Of a stretch of 13,244 nucleotides of DNA, positions 6,912-13,244 are shown piece by piece. The DNA comes from Phycisphaerales bacterium. Lineage in GTDB: Bacteria; Planctomycetota; Phycisphaerae; Phycisphaerales; UBA1924. Each line of letters opens with the position of its first letter. Position 1 is the first letter of the stretch. The stretch lies in assembly GCA_030680655.1 (NCBI GenBank), contig JAUXUZ010000142.1, positions 1-13,244 on the forward strand, in the 5' to 3' direction. The position numbers and the translations under genes were made by a program. The notes beneath the pieces were generated by a model. It had not been told where the DNA came from. It ran no database searches and worked only from the letters and a program-made list of their open reading frames with translations.

Positions 6912-8747
6912 ATGTCCGCCCCCACCGTTGACCCCATCGAGGCCCTCCGCGACCGCTTCCAGCAGGCCGCCGACGCCGCCTTCCCCGGTATTGCGCTGCC
7001 GCCTGTCGCTGTCGTCCCCTCCGGCAACACCCAGTTCGGCGACTACCAGTGCAACAGCGCGATGCCGTTCGCCAAATCGCTCGGCAAGCCGCCGCGCCAG
7101 GTCGCGCAGGAACTCGCCGCCAAGATCAACCTCGACGGGCTCGCCGAGCCCCTCACCGACAAGTCCATCGCCGGCCCCGGCTTCATCAACCTCACCCTCA
7201 AGAACAGCGCGATCGACGCGCGGCTCGGGCAGCTGAACACACCCGCCCTGGGCATCGTCCCCGACCCCGCCGCACCGATCACCGTCGTCGACCTCTGCGG
7301 CGTCAACCTCGCCAAGCAGATGCACATCGGCCACCTCCGCTCCAGCGTCATCGGCGACACCCTCGCCCGCGTCCTGGAGCGCCTCATCGGCAAGGACAAG
7401 GTCGTCCGCCAGAACCACGTCGGCGACTGGGGCCTCCCCATCGCGATGGTCACCGCCCACCTCATGGACCTTGAGGCCGCGGGGAAGGTCGACCTCGGCA
7501 CCATCACCCTCGACCAGCTCGACGGCATCTACAAAGAGTCCAAGAAACTCTGCGACACCTGCGACGACCAGATCGCCTACGTCAAGGCCTGGGGCTCGGG
7601 CACCAAGGTGCTCGCCGAGCTCGAGGCCGCCAACGAAGCCCCCGCCGCCGCCCTCGCCCACGCCAAGGCCACGCTCGTGCGCCTCCAGTCGGGCGACAAG
7701 CAGGTCAAACGCGTCTGGCAGCGCATCTACGACGTCACCATGGCCGCGTGCCTGGCCACCTGCGCCCGGCTCAACGCCATCGTCCTCCCCGAGCACTCAG
7801 CCGGCGAGAGCTTCTACGAAGAGAAGCTCGCCCCGCTCGTTGAAGACCTGGTCAAGCGCGGCATCGCCATCGAGAGCGACGGCGCCCTCATCGTCCGCCT
7901 CGACGAGTTCGGCATCCCCGAGCCGGTCATCATCCGCAAGCGCGACGGCGGCTTCATCTACGCCACCACCGACCTCGCCGGTGTGCACTACCGCACCGGC
8001 GCGCTCAAGGCCAAGCGCGTGGTCTACTGCGTCGATGCGCGCCAGAGCCTCCACTTCAAGCAGGTCTTCGCTGCCTCAAAGAAAGCCGGCCTCTGCCCGC
8101 CCGATGCGCTCCTCGAGCACGCGCCATTCGGCACCATCCTCGGCGAGGATGGCCGCCCCTTCAAGAGCCGCTCGGGCGACAGCGTCAAGCTCAACGAGGT
8201 GATCGACGAGGCCGAGCAGAGCGCGCTCGCGGAGGTTGTCTCACGCTACCCCGACTTGCCCCCCGATCAGCAACTCACCATCGCCCGCACCGTCGCCGTC
8301 GCAGCCATCCGCTACACCGACCTCGCCACCGAGCGCATCAAGGACTACGTCTTCTCCTTCCAGCGCATGGTCAAGGCTGAGGGCGACACCGGCCCCTACC
8401 TGCTCTACGCCTACGCACGCACCAAGGGCCTCGCGGCCAAGGCCGAGGCCCAGGGCCTCAAGGCCAGCACCTTTGCCGTCGAGCACCCCAGCGAGAAGGC
8501 ACTCGCCCTCCTCCTCCTGCGATACCCCGAGGCCGTCAACGCCGTCGGCACAACGCTCGAGCCCAGCCGCCTCTGCGCCCACCTCTACAACATCGCCAAC
8601 GCCTACTCAAAGTTCTATAACGACTGCCCGGTGCTCACCGCCACCGAGCCCACCCGCAGCGCACGCCTGGCCCTCAGCGACCTCACCGCCCGCGTCCTGG
8701 GCGACGGCCTCACGCTGCTGGGCATGCCGCTGCTTGATCGGATGTAG
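6912..8747 (+). CDS. argS: Arginyl-tRNA synthetase
   Basis: Class I cytoplasmic enzyme that charges tRNA-Arg with arginine using ATP. The 611-residue length fits the family. The N-terminal additional domain (about 1-115) contains FGDYQCNSAMPFAKSLGK and IAGPGFINLTL. The Rossmann catalytic domain carries HIGH exactly (138-141, in MHIGHLRSSVIGDTLAR), then QNHVGDWGLP, and GGFIYATTDLAG. The second signature is the family's degenerate form, DGRPFKSRSGDSVKLNEVIDEA, with Lys near 418 replacing KMSKS. The C-terminal DALR anticodon-binding domain ends in LCAHLYNIANAYSKFYNDCP and LGMPLLDRM. ATG at 6912 matches the usual N-terminus; it lacks a Shine-Dalgarno and sits behind pyrimidine-rich sequence, and an in-frame GTG at 6888 is a possible alternative. 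The upstream hairpins may influence expression. It converges with the S41 gene. Confidence 0.97.
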   Translation: MSAPTVDPIEALRDRFQQAADAAFPGIALPPVAVVPSGNTQFGDYQCNSAMPFAKSLGKPPRQVAQELAAKINLDGLAEPLTDKSIAGPGFINLTLKNSAIDARLGQLNTPALGIVPDPAAPITVVDLCGVNLAKQMHIGHLRSSVIGDTLARVLERLIGKDKVVRQNHVGDWGLPIAMVTAHLMDLEAAGKVDLGTITLDQLDGIYKESKKLCDTCDDQIAYVKAWGSGTKVLAELEAANEAPAAALAHAKATLVRLQSGDKQVKRVWQRIYDVTMAACLATCARLNAIVLPEHSAGESFYEEKLAPLVEDLVKRGIAIESDGALIVRLDEFGIPEPVIIRKRDGGFIYATTDLAGVHYRTGALKAKRVVYCVDARQSLHFKQVFAASKKAGLCPPDALLEHAPFGTILGEDGRPFKSRSGDSVKLNEVIDEAEQSALAEVVSRYPDLPPDQQLTIARTVAVAAIRYTDLATERIKDYVFSFQRMVKAEGDTGPYLLYAYARTKGLAAKAEAQGLKASTFAVEHPSEKALALLLLRYPEAVNAVGTTLEPSRLCAHLYNIANAYSKFYNDCPVLTATEPTRSARLALSDLTARVLGDGLTLLGMPLLDRM

Positions 8748-8787
8748 CCGTTCCGTCAGCTCGCAGATGTTGTCCAGCGACAGCGGC

Positions 8788-10200
8788 CTACTTCCCATCG
8801 CCGGCGGCCGTCGGCTCTTCCGCGTGCGCTCCCGCCGCGGCACGCAGCGCATCGATCGCTGCCTGCACCGTCTTGTCGGTGGTGTAGTCCTGCGCCCGGC
8901 CCCTGCTGCCGCGCCCGGTGGCGCCGCTCTTGATGTCCGGCTGCAGCGGCGACCCTTCGATCCGCAAGCCCTTGATCGTCACGTAGTCGCTGGTGGGCAC
9001 CTTCATCTCAAAGCCGTCTTCCATCTTCACGTACTGGCTCATCAGCACCGCGCCCGCCGTGCGGTCACCCACCAGCGGCGCATCACGCAGCTCACGCAGC
9101 GCCGCCGCCACGATCTCCGATGCGCTCGCGCTGCCGCGGTTGATCAGCACCGCGATCTTGCCGGGGTAGGGCTCGACCGGGTTGCGGTTGATCCGCACCT
9201 TCCGGCTCGACCACTCCGCCACCTTCACCGGGTCGAGCTTCTCGTCCTTGGGCGCGCCGTCGGCCTCACGCTCGGCCATGTACTTCTTCACCATGTCGCG
9301 GTTGATGAACGTGCCGACCTCCGTCCCCTTGGGCAGCAGCATGCTCAGGAAGTTGATGAAGTTCTGCACGCTCCCGCCGCCGTTTGAGCGCAGGTCGATC
9401 ACCAGGTACGGGTAGGCCGCCGCCTCCTTCATCACCTTCGCCAGGACCTTGCTGTCGTACCCCTCGGTGAACGAGTCCAGGCGAACCACCGCCGCCTCGT
9501 CGCTCACCTTGATCAGGCGGGGCGGCTCGGCCGTGTTGATCTCCGCCCGGCGCACGCGCACCTGCTCCGTCTTGCCGCCGTCGGCACGCGTCACCGTCAG
9601 GTTCACGTCCGTCCCCACCTCGCCGCGGATCGAACCGAGCTCCGCCCTCACGCCCTCGACCTCAGTGATCACGTCGCCGGTCTTGAGCCCGGCCTTGAAC
9701 GCAGGCTCGTTGTCGCGCACGCTCGTGACGCGGATCCCCTGCTCCACGTTCTCCGCCGTGATGCCGATGCCGCCGAACCGCGCCGCACGCTGCATCTGCG
9801 CCGCCCGCGGCGACATCAAGTCGATGTGGCTGATCCCAAACTCGTTGAGCGCCCGGTTCACCGCCGACGAGAACTGCGTCATGCTCGTGGCGCGGTCGAT
9901 CGACGCCTGGTGCTTCGCCAGGTGGTCGGGCCATTTGACAAAGTCCACCCCCGCCGCGTACGCACGCTCACGCACCATGCCCGTCACCGAGTCGAGCAGC
10001 TTCTCCTTCTGCTCCGGCGTGAGGTTGCCGTTGGGCGCGATCGCCGTCGGCGACTTCGGCTCAGGGCTCGTCTGCTCGGGGATCGGCGGCTGCGCCCACC
10101 CGAACCCGTCGTAATCGCTTGAGCAACCGCTCAACCAACCAGCGCCGACCGCTGTCAGCAGCACCGTGAGCCCCACCACCATTGAGCCTAGCTTGCGCAT
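8788..10200 (-). CDS. S41-family peptidase lipoprotein with PDZ domain
   Basis: Exported serine peptidase, 470 residues. MRKLGSMVVGLTVLLTAVGAGW with lipobox LSGC (23-26) predicts a lipid-anchored protein. A Pro/Ser-rich linker (about 35-58) is followed by a helical part containing FGISHIDL (121-128), a PDZ domain (about 143-215, GIGITAENVEQGIRVTSV...GLKTGDVITEVEGV), then the S41 core: VIDLRSNGGGS (267-277), GSASASEIVAAALRE (356-370) with the nucleophile Ser, and VGDRTAGAV (377-385). The Lys that follows the Ser in CtpA/Tsp enzymes (FGKG) is absent: TAGA is found instead. With the SH motif at 124-125 this suggests a tricorn/TSPc-like His-Ser mechanism, by inference. An ATG at 10245 is in frame, but the start at 10200 has GGAGAGG 3 nt upstream and begins the signal peptide. 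The gene ends 40 bp from the convergent argS stop. Confidence 0.9.
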   Translation of the reverse strand: MRKLGSMVVGLTVLLTAVGAGWLSGCSSDYDGFGWAQPPIPEQTSPEPKSPTAIAPNGNLTPEQKEKLLDSVTGMVRERAYAAGVDFVKWPDHLAKHQASIDRATSMTQFSSAVNRALNEFGISHIDLMSPRAAQMQRAARFGGIGITAENVEQGIRVTSVRDNEPAFKAGLKTGDVITEVEGVRAELGSIRGEVGTDVNLTVTRADGGKTEQVRVRRAEINTAEPPRLIKVSDEAAVVRLDSFTEGYDSKVLAKVMKEAAAYPYLVIDLRSNGGGSVQNFINFLSMLLPKGTEVGTFINRDMVKKYMAEREADGAPKDEKLDPVKVAEWSSRKVRINRNPVEPYPGKIAVLINRGSASASEIVAAALRELRDAPLVGDRTAGAVLMSQYVKMEDGFEMKVPTSDYVTIKGLRIEGSPLQPDIKSGATGRGSRGRAQDYTTDKTVQAAIDALRAAAGAHAEEPTAAGDGK

Positions 10201-10203
10201 GCG

Positions 10204-10210
10204 CCTCTCC
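10204..10210 (-). promoter_or_regulatory. Ribosome binding site fixing the S41 peptidase start
   Basis: On the minus strand GGAGAGG precedes the ATG at 10198-10200 by 3 nt. It supports this start over the in-frame ATG 45 nt upstream, which would add a charged extension in front of the lipoprotein signal. Confidence 0.55.
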
Positions 10211-10260
10211 AAGTGCGGACCGGTCGCCACGCCGCGGCGGGCCACCCTTCTAGTATGCGC

Positions 10261-10278
10261 GAAACCGCAAACGGTTCC
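10261..10278. repeat. Imperfect palindrome between the MarR and S41 genes
   Basis: GAAACCG-CAAA-CGGTTCC: five uninterrupted pairs plus an outer G-C with one mismatch (a G-U in minus-strand RNA). It lies about 60 nt upstream of the S41 start and about 125 nt after the MarR stop, so it could be an operator or part of a terminator. The rest of this 204-nt gap (10201-10404) has an AT-rich patch near 10290 and no gene I can support. Confidence 0.3.
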
Positions 10279-10404
10279 GCGCCGACCGAACAGTTTTTCA
10301 TCCCAACTCGCACCACCCCTAAGGGACGCCCCCCGCGGACGTCGCCAAAGCCGTTCCGCGCCTGCCCAAACCCCCGCAGCCGCAGGCTCCCCAGCTTCAC
10401 CCGG

Positions 10405-10950
10405 CTACGCCTTCCCGGACCGTTGCGCAGCCCCTTCGCGTACCTCACACAGCAGGCGGCTGAGCGAATCGAGCTTGCCGTCGGCCATGTGACCCATCTG
10501 CCGGTGGTGCAAGTCGGCCACCGGCAAGTCGAGCTTCTTCAGCAGCGCCAGGCCTCCCGGGGTAATCCGCACTACCACCACGCGCCGATCGCCACCTCCT
10601 CCACCTTCCCCGCCACTCCCGCCGCCGCGGAGACGCTTCACCAGCCCCGCCCGCTCCAGCCGATCGATCAGCCGCGTCACATCCGGCACCGCCGCCACCA
10701 TGTGCTCGCCGATCTCGGTGCACCGCCGGCCAGACTCGCCCGCACCGCGCAGGATCCGCAGGGCGTTGTACGTCGCCCCCGAGAGCCCGTGCGGCTTGAA
10801 GAGCCGCTCAAAGTCGCCCGCCAGCACGCTCGCCGTGCGCGCCACGTTCAAGAACGCCTCTTCGGCGGCGCTGCGGAACGGCTCGCGCTTGTGGATCTCA
10901 CGCGCGAGCCCGGCCACCGCCGCTGCCCCGTTGTTGCCGTTCTTGCCCAT
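10405..10950 (-). CDS. MarR-family winged-helix transcriptional regulator with Gly-rich wing insertion
   Basis: Dimeric DNA-binding repressor or activator, often answering small ligands or oxidants. The 181-residue product has a helical dimerisation region (about 25-55), LSGATYNALRILRGAGE (56-72), the recognition part CTEIGEHMVAAVPDVTRLIDRLERAGLVKRLR (77-108), and the wing DRRVVVVRITPGG (121-133), all in the family order. Between recognition helix and wing strand, where most relatives have only a few residues (as in RRPDPEDRR), there is GGGSGGEGGGGG at 109-120. A single Cys (77) opens the recognition part and another (168) lies near the C-terminus. ATG at 10948-10950 is preferred over a TTG two codons upstream; it has no near Shine-Dalgarno but lies just after a promoter-like pair, suggesting a leaderless message. 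The neighbouring S41 gene downstream is a possible target, but nothing proves it. Confidence 0.92.
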   Translation of the reverse strand: MGKNGNNGAAAVAGLAREIHKREPFRSAAEEAFLNVARTASVLAGDFERLFKPHGLSGATYNALRILRGAGESGRRCTEIGEHMVAAVPDVTRLIDRLERAGLVKRLRGGGSGGEGGGGGDRRVVVVRITPGGLALLKKLDLPVADLHHRQMGHMADGKLDSLSRLLCEVREGAAQRSGKA

Positions 10951-10955
10951 GCACA

Positions 10956-10984
10956 ACTATCTGCGCTCCCAGCATCCGTTTCAA
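10956..10984 (-). promoter_or_regulatory. Likely sigma-70-type promoter of the MarR gene
   Basis: On the minus strand TTGAAA (10979-10984, 5 of 6 to TTGACA) is separated by exactly 17 nt from GATAGT (10956-10961, 4 of 6 to TATAAT). The ATG begins 5 nt after the -10 box, so transcription would start at or next to the start codon. The gap to the upstream subtilase gene (10951-11171) holds this and a hairpin, but no gene that I can support. Confidence 0.5.
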
Positions 10985-11014
10985 CAGGCTTCTCGGTCCA
11001 TCGCCCGTGGCGCA

Positions 11015-11040
11015 CCAGCCGACACCCGCAGGGGTGCTGG
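11015..11040 (-). terminator. Possible terminator hairpin after the subtilase gene
   Basis: On the minus strand CCAG-CACCC-CTGC-GGGTG-TCGG-CTGG folds into an inner 5-bp and an outer 4-bp stem separated by a one-sided bulge, about 130 nt beyond the subtilase stop and before the MarR promoter. There is no U-run, so the function is uncertain. Confidence 0.3.
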
Positions 11041-11171
11041 CACGCGCGCCACCCTGCAGCGGCTCAAACCCGCGTCGCGGCGCAGCGAAACCGCCGACCC
11101 GATGAGGGCCTTGGAGAGCGAACTCATCCGCGCGGAGCGCACACGCGCCACGCGCTCCGGCCCGGCGTCGA

Positions 11172-13244
11172 TCACGCGCGCCGGCGGCGGCCCGCGTACA
11201 GGCCCACCAGCACCAGCAAGCCCGCACCAGACGGCGCCGGCACAAGCGTCAGCGCGATGCCGTACGTCGTGGCGGTGTCAGAGAGATTGCGCACCTGCAG
11301 GTAGAAGGAGAGGCCGCCGTTCCACTGCGCCAGGTCGCCCGCCTGGGTAAAGCTGGTGGTGAAGCCTGTGAGGTCGAAGAGTCGGACGTTCTCACCCGCG
11401 CCGTCGGTGCGTGCGAGGAGCGTGTCGGCGTTGGGATTGTTTGGGTCGAAGCCGGCCATGCCGTTGGGGTCGGCGAGGTTGTCGGCGTAGAGACGGAGCT
11501 CCAGGTTGGAAAGAGGGCTGTACGCCGTGCCGCCGGCGTTCGTCGTGGCGTCCCACGTCAGGCAGGCGCGGAGGTAGTCGAACATGCTCACGAGGCTGAA
11601 GGAGGCGCCGTCCTGCGAAGAGACGAGCTGGCTGGGCAGGATGTAGTCCACGGTGCCGTCGATGCCGCCGTTGCGGCCACCCACGGTCTCGAAGTCCCAG
11701 AAGGACTGCTGGCCGTTCTGGTACGCGCCGGGCCCGGTAATGATTTGGTTTCGGGGAGCGTTCGCGGTGGTGAAATTGCCGTTAAGAATCTCACCGCCGG
11801 CGAATATGCCCACCGCGCGGGGCACGTTGAGCATGCCGCTGCCGAGGTTCTCGTTGAGCGAACGGTGGACGAGGAAGGGCGCCGCGGCGGTGCCCGCGCC
11901 GTCGACCGTCTGCCGCCAGCCGTTGCCGGCGCGGTCGGTGATGCCCCAGGTCGAAGCGCCGGCCAGGATCACGGCTTTCATCACGCGGTGGTCGACGCTG
12001 TCGACGCGGTAATTGTGCTGCAGGGCGTAGTCGTGCAGCAGCGCCACCGTGCCGGCGACGTGCGGCGCGGCGAAGGAGGTGCCGGTGATCGAGCCGACCG
12101 TTGCCCCGCCGGTCTGGTTCCAGTCGTTGCCCAGGAACGTGCGGGTGTGGTCGTCAAGGTGGCCGTTGTTATTCAGGTCGCGCGACGCGAGGCTCATCAC
12201 ATCCTCGCCCGGGGCCATGATGTGCGGGGCGGAGGGCTGGTTGCCCAGGGTGGTGCTGGAGAAGTCGGTGGGGCGGTTGAAGTTGCGCTCAAGCGCACCG
12301 ACCGAGATGATGTTGTACGCGTAGTCGGGCGTCTCGACGTTGCCGCTGCTGGGGGGTGGGGGCGGGGTGACACCGGGCCACGGGCCGCTGGTCTGTTCGT
12401 TACCGCTGGCGGCGACCCACGTGACGCGCGGGTTGACCGTCAGGAAGCGGTCAAGGCTCTCCACAGTGGTGCTGCCGTCGCTGGCCGAGTAGTTGACCAC
12501 CAATGGGTTGTTGACGCCAACGTTGTTCACCGCGGCCTGCGCGGCGGCAATGGTGCCGCCCCAGTCGCCGATGGACGCGGCCAACAGGCGGGCCCCGGGC
12601 GCAACACCCGAGCGGGCCTCGTCGGGTCCTACTCCGGCGATGATGCCGGCGACGGCCAGGGGGTGCTCGCCCTGGCGGAGGTTGGCCCCGCCGTTGTCGA
12701 GAATCGTGAGCCTTCCCTGCAGGCCCTCGTGCCCCGCCAGGGGCACGCGTGGCTCGATCACCGCCACGGTGGCCCGGAACGGGAAGAGGCCGAAGACGTT
12801 CGGGCCCGCGCCGCTCACCCCCCACTGGGCCCGCGCCGCGGCCGCGCCTACCGCGCCGCGGCTGTTGCCGGCGTAGTTGGCGGGCTCGACGTTCGCACTG
12901 AAGAGCAGGCCCCGGTGGTCGGCGACGGAGTCAAAGTTCACCGCGGCCCGCGCGCCCAAGGCGCTGCCGCCGGGGTTGCCGAACGCTGCGTCACCCGTCG
13001 ACGTGACCGACACACGCACCTGATACTCCCGGTTATCGCCTCCGGTCTGGTTGGCCCAGCGGGCAAAGCCAGTGCCGGAGATGTTGGTCGTCGTCGCGTC
13101 GGCGGGATTGATGAGGCTGCCGTCGGTGGTGGAGTTGAAGTTCTGGTTGGAGACGAGGTTGAAGACGCCGCTGCCGGCGGCGGTCTCGCGGTAGAGACCG
13201 ACGGTAATGGCGACGTTCTGGTAACCGAGGTTGGCCCCCGCGCC
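11172..13244 (-). CDS. S8 subtilisin-like peptidase with PEP-CTERM-like tail, 5' end beyond window
   Basis: Extracellular or surface serine peptidase. The frame continues without a stop from the TGA at 11172-11174 to the right edge, so 690 residues are visible and the GTG at 13017-13019 is internal; the added 75 residues (starting GANLGYQNVAITVGLYRE) look like a beta-rich prodomain. The subtilase core shows VAVIEPRVP with Glu (codon 12753-12755) at the usual catalytic Asp position, EHPLAVAGIIAG with the His (12663-12665) but Pro in place of the usual Gly, VAASGNE with the oxyanion Asn, and GTSFAAPHVAG with the Ser (12075-12077). Other features are a PPPPP run after SGNEQ (12351-12365) and an EF-hand-like DLNNNGHLDD (12150-12179). 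A C-terminal beta-rich domain precedes the tail VPAPSG, hydrophobic stretch, RRRRA (11175-11243), as in PEP-CTERM-type sorting signals. Activity is plausible but the Glu leaves doubt. Confidence 0.88.
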   Translation of the reverse strand, partial: GAGANLGYQNVAITVGLYRETAAGSGVFNLVSNQNFNSTTDGSLINPADATTTNISGTGFARWANQTGGDNREYQVRVSVTSTGDAAFGNPGGSALGARAAVNFDSVADHRGLLFSANVEPANYAGNSRGAVGAAAARAQWGVSGAGPNVFGLFPFRATVAVIEPRVPLAGHEGLQGRLTILDNGGANLRQGEHPLAVAGIIAGVGPDEARSGVAPGARLLAASIGDWGGTIAAAQAAVNNVGVNNPLVVNYSASDGSTTVESLDRFLTVNPRVTWVAASGNEQTSGPWPGVTPPPPPSSGNVETPDYAYNIISVGALERNFNRPTDFSSTTLGNQPSAPHIMAPGEDVMSLASRDLNNNGHLDDHTRTFLGNDWNQTGGATVGSITGTSFAAPHVAGTVALLHDYALQHNYRVDSVDHRVMKAVILAGASTWGITDRAGNGWRQTVDGAGTAAAPFLVHRSLNENLGSGMLNVPRAVGIFAGGEILNGNFTTANAPRNQIITGPGAYQNGQQSFWDFETVGGRNGGIDGTVDYILPSQLVSSQDGASFSLVSMFDYLRACLTWDATTNAGGTAYSPLSNLELRLYADNLADPNGMAGFDPNNPNADTLLARTDGAGENVRLFDLTGFTTSFTQAGDLAQWNGGLSFYLQVRNLSDTATTYGIALTLVPAPSGAGLLVLVGLYAGRRRRA

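Noticed and set aside
6897..7796. 299-aa minus-strand open frame opposite argS
   Set aside because: Gly/Val/Asp-rich antisense shadow of the highly conserved argS coding sequence.
8748..8787. Bidirectional terminator between argS and the S41 gene
   Set aside because: Only a 4-bp GCCG/CGGC pairing across the 40-bp gap and no A/T tracts.
10188..10448. 86-aa minus-strand frame bridging the MarR end and the S41 start
   Set aside because: Overlaps both neighbours, has no ribosome binding site and an Arg/Gly-rich composition without motif; more likely spacer read-through.

Overview
The window is about 13.2 kb of high-GC bacterial DNA carrying ordinary chromosomal genes. Two features point to Planctomycetota, most likely the Phycisphaerae. 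One is a secreted beta-helix protein that ends in an Asn-rich double dockerin-like tail (CPADLG...NNNDFIVFID...C). The other is a subtilase whose C-terminus resembles a PEP-CTERM sorting tail (VPAP, hydrophobic stretch, RRRR). A planctomycete-type protein of unknown function (GHQ...FIHGTGG) agrees with this. The taxonomic call rests on remembered family features, not on a search.

Layout: positions 1-8747 are read on the plus strand. The order is the 3' part of a beta-class DNA methyltransferase (open at the left edge), a family 2 glycosyltransferase, and then a tight three-gene cassette. The cassette holds a conserved protein of unknown function, a 43-residue membrane peptide and a BtuF/TroA-like binding protein; the last two share a GTGA start/stop overlap. 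After it come a secreted beta-helix protein with the dockerin-like tail and argS (arginyl-tRNA synthetase). The 122-nt gap before argS contains two hairpins that share a core sequence, bounded by an 8-bp inverted repeat.

From 8788 to the right edge everything is on the minus strand. In transcription order this is an S8 subtilase (its 5' end lies beyond the window), a MarR-family regulator and a lipoprotein S41 peptidase. argS and the S41 gene converge with 40 bp between them. No tRNA, rRNA, CRISPR array, insertion sequence or defence island is visible, and no gap exceeds 300 bases.

How the genes relate: only the 1748-4478 cassette looks like a functional unit. It has a binding protein and a small membrane protein but no permease or ATPase, so its substrate and role are open. 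The peptidases and the beta-helix protein belong to the envelope or exterior. I see no convincing new multi-gene system. The best leads are the uncharacterised cassette, the structured argS leader, a subtilase with Glu where the catalytic Asp is expected, and a MarR protein with a poly-glycine insertion in its wing.
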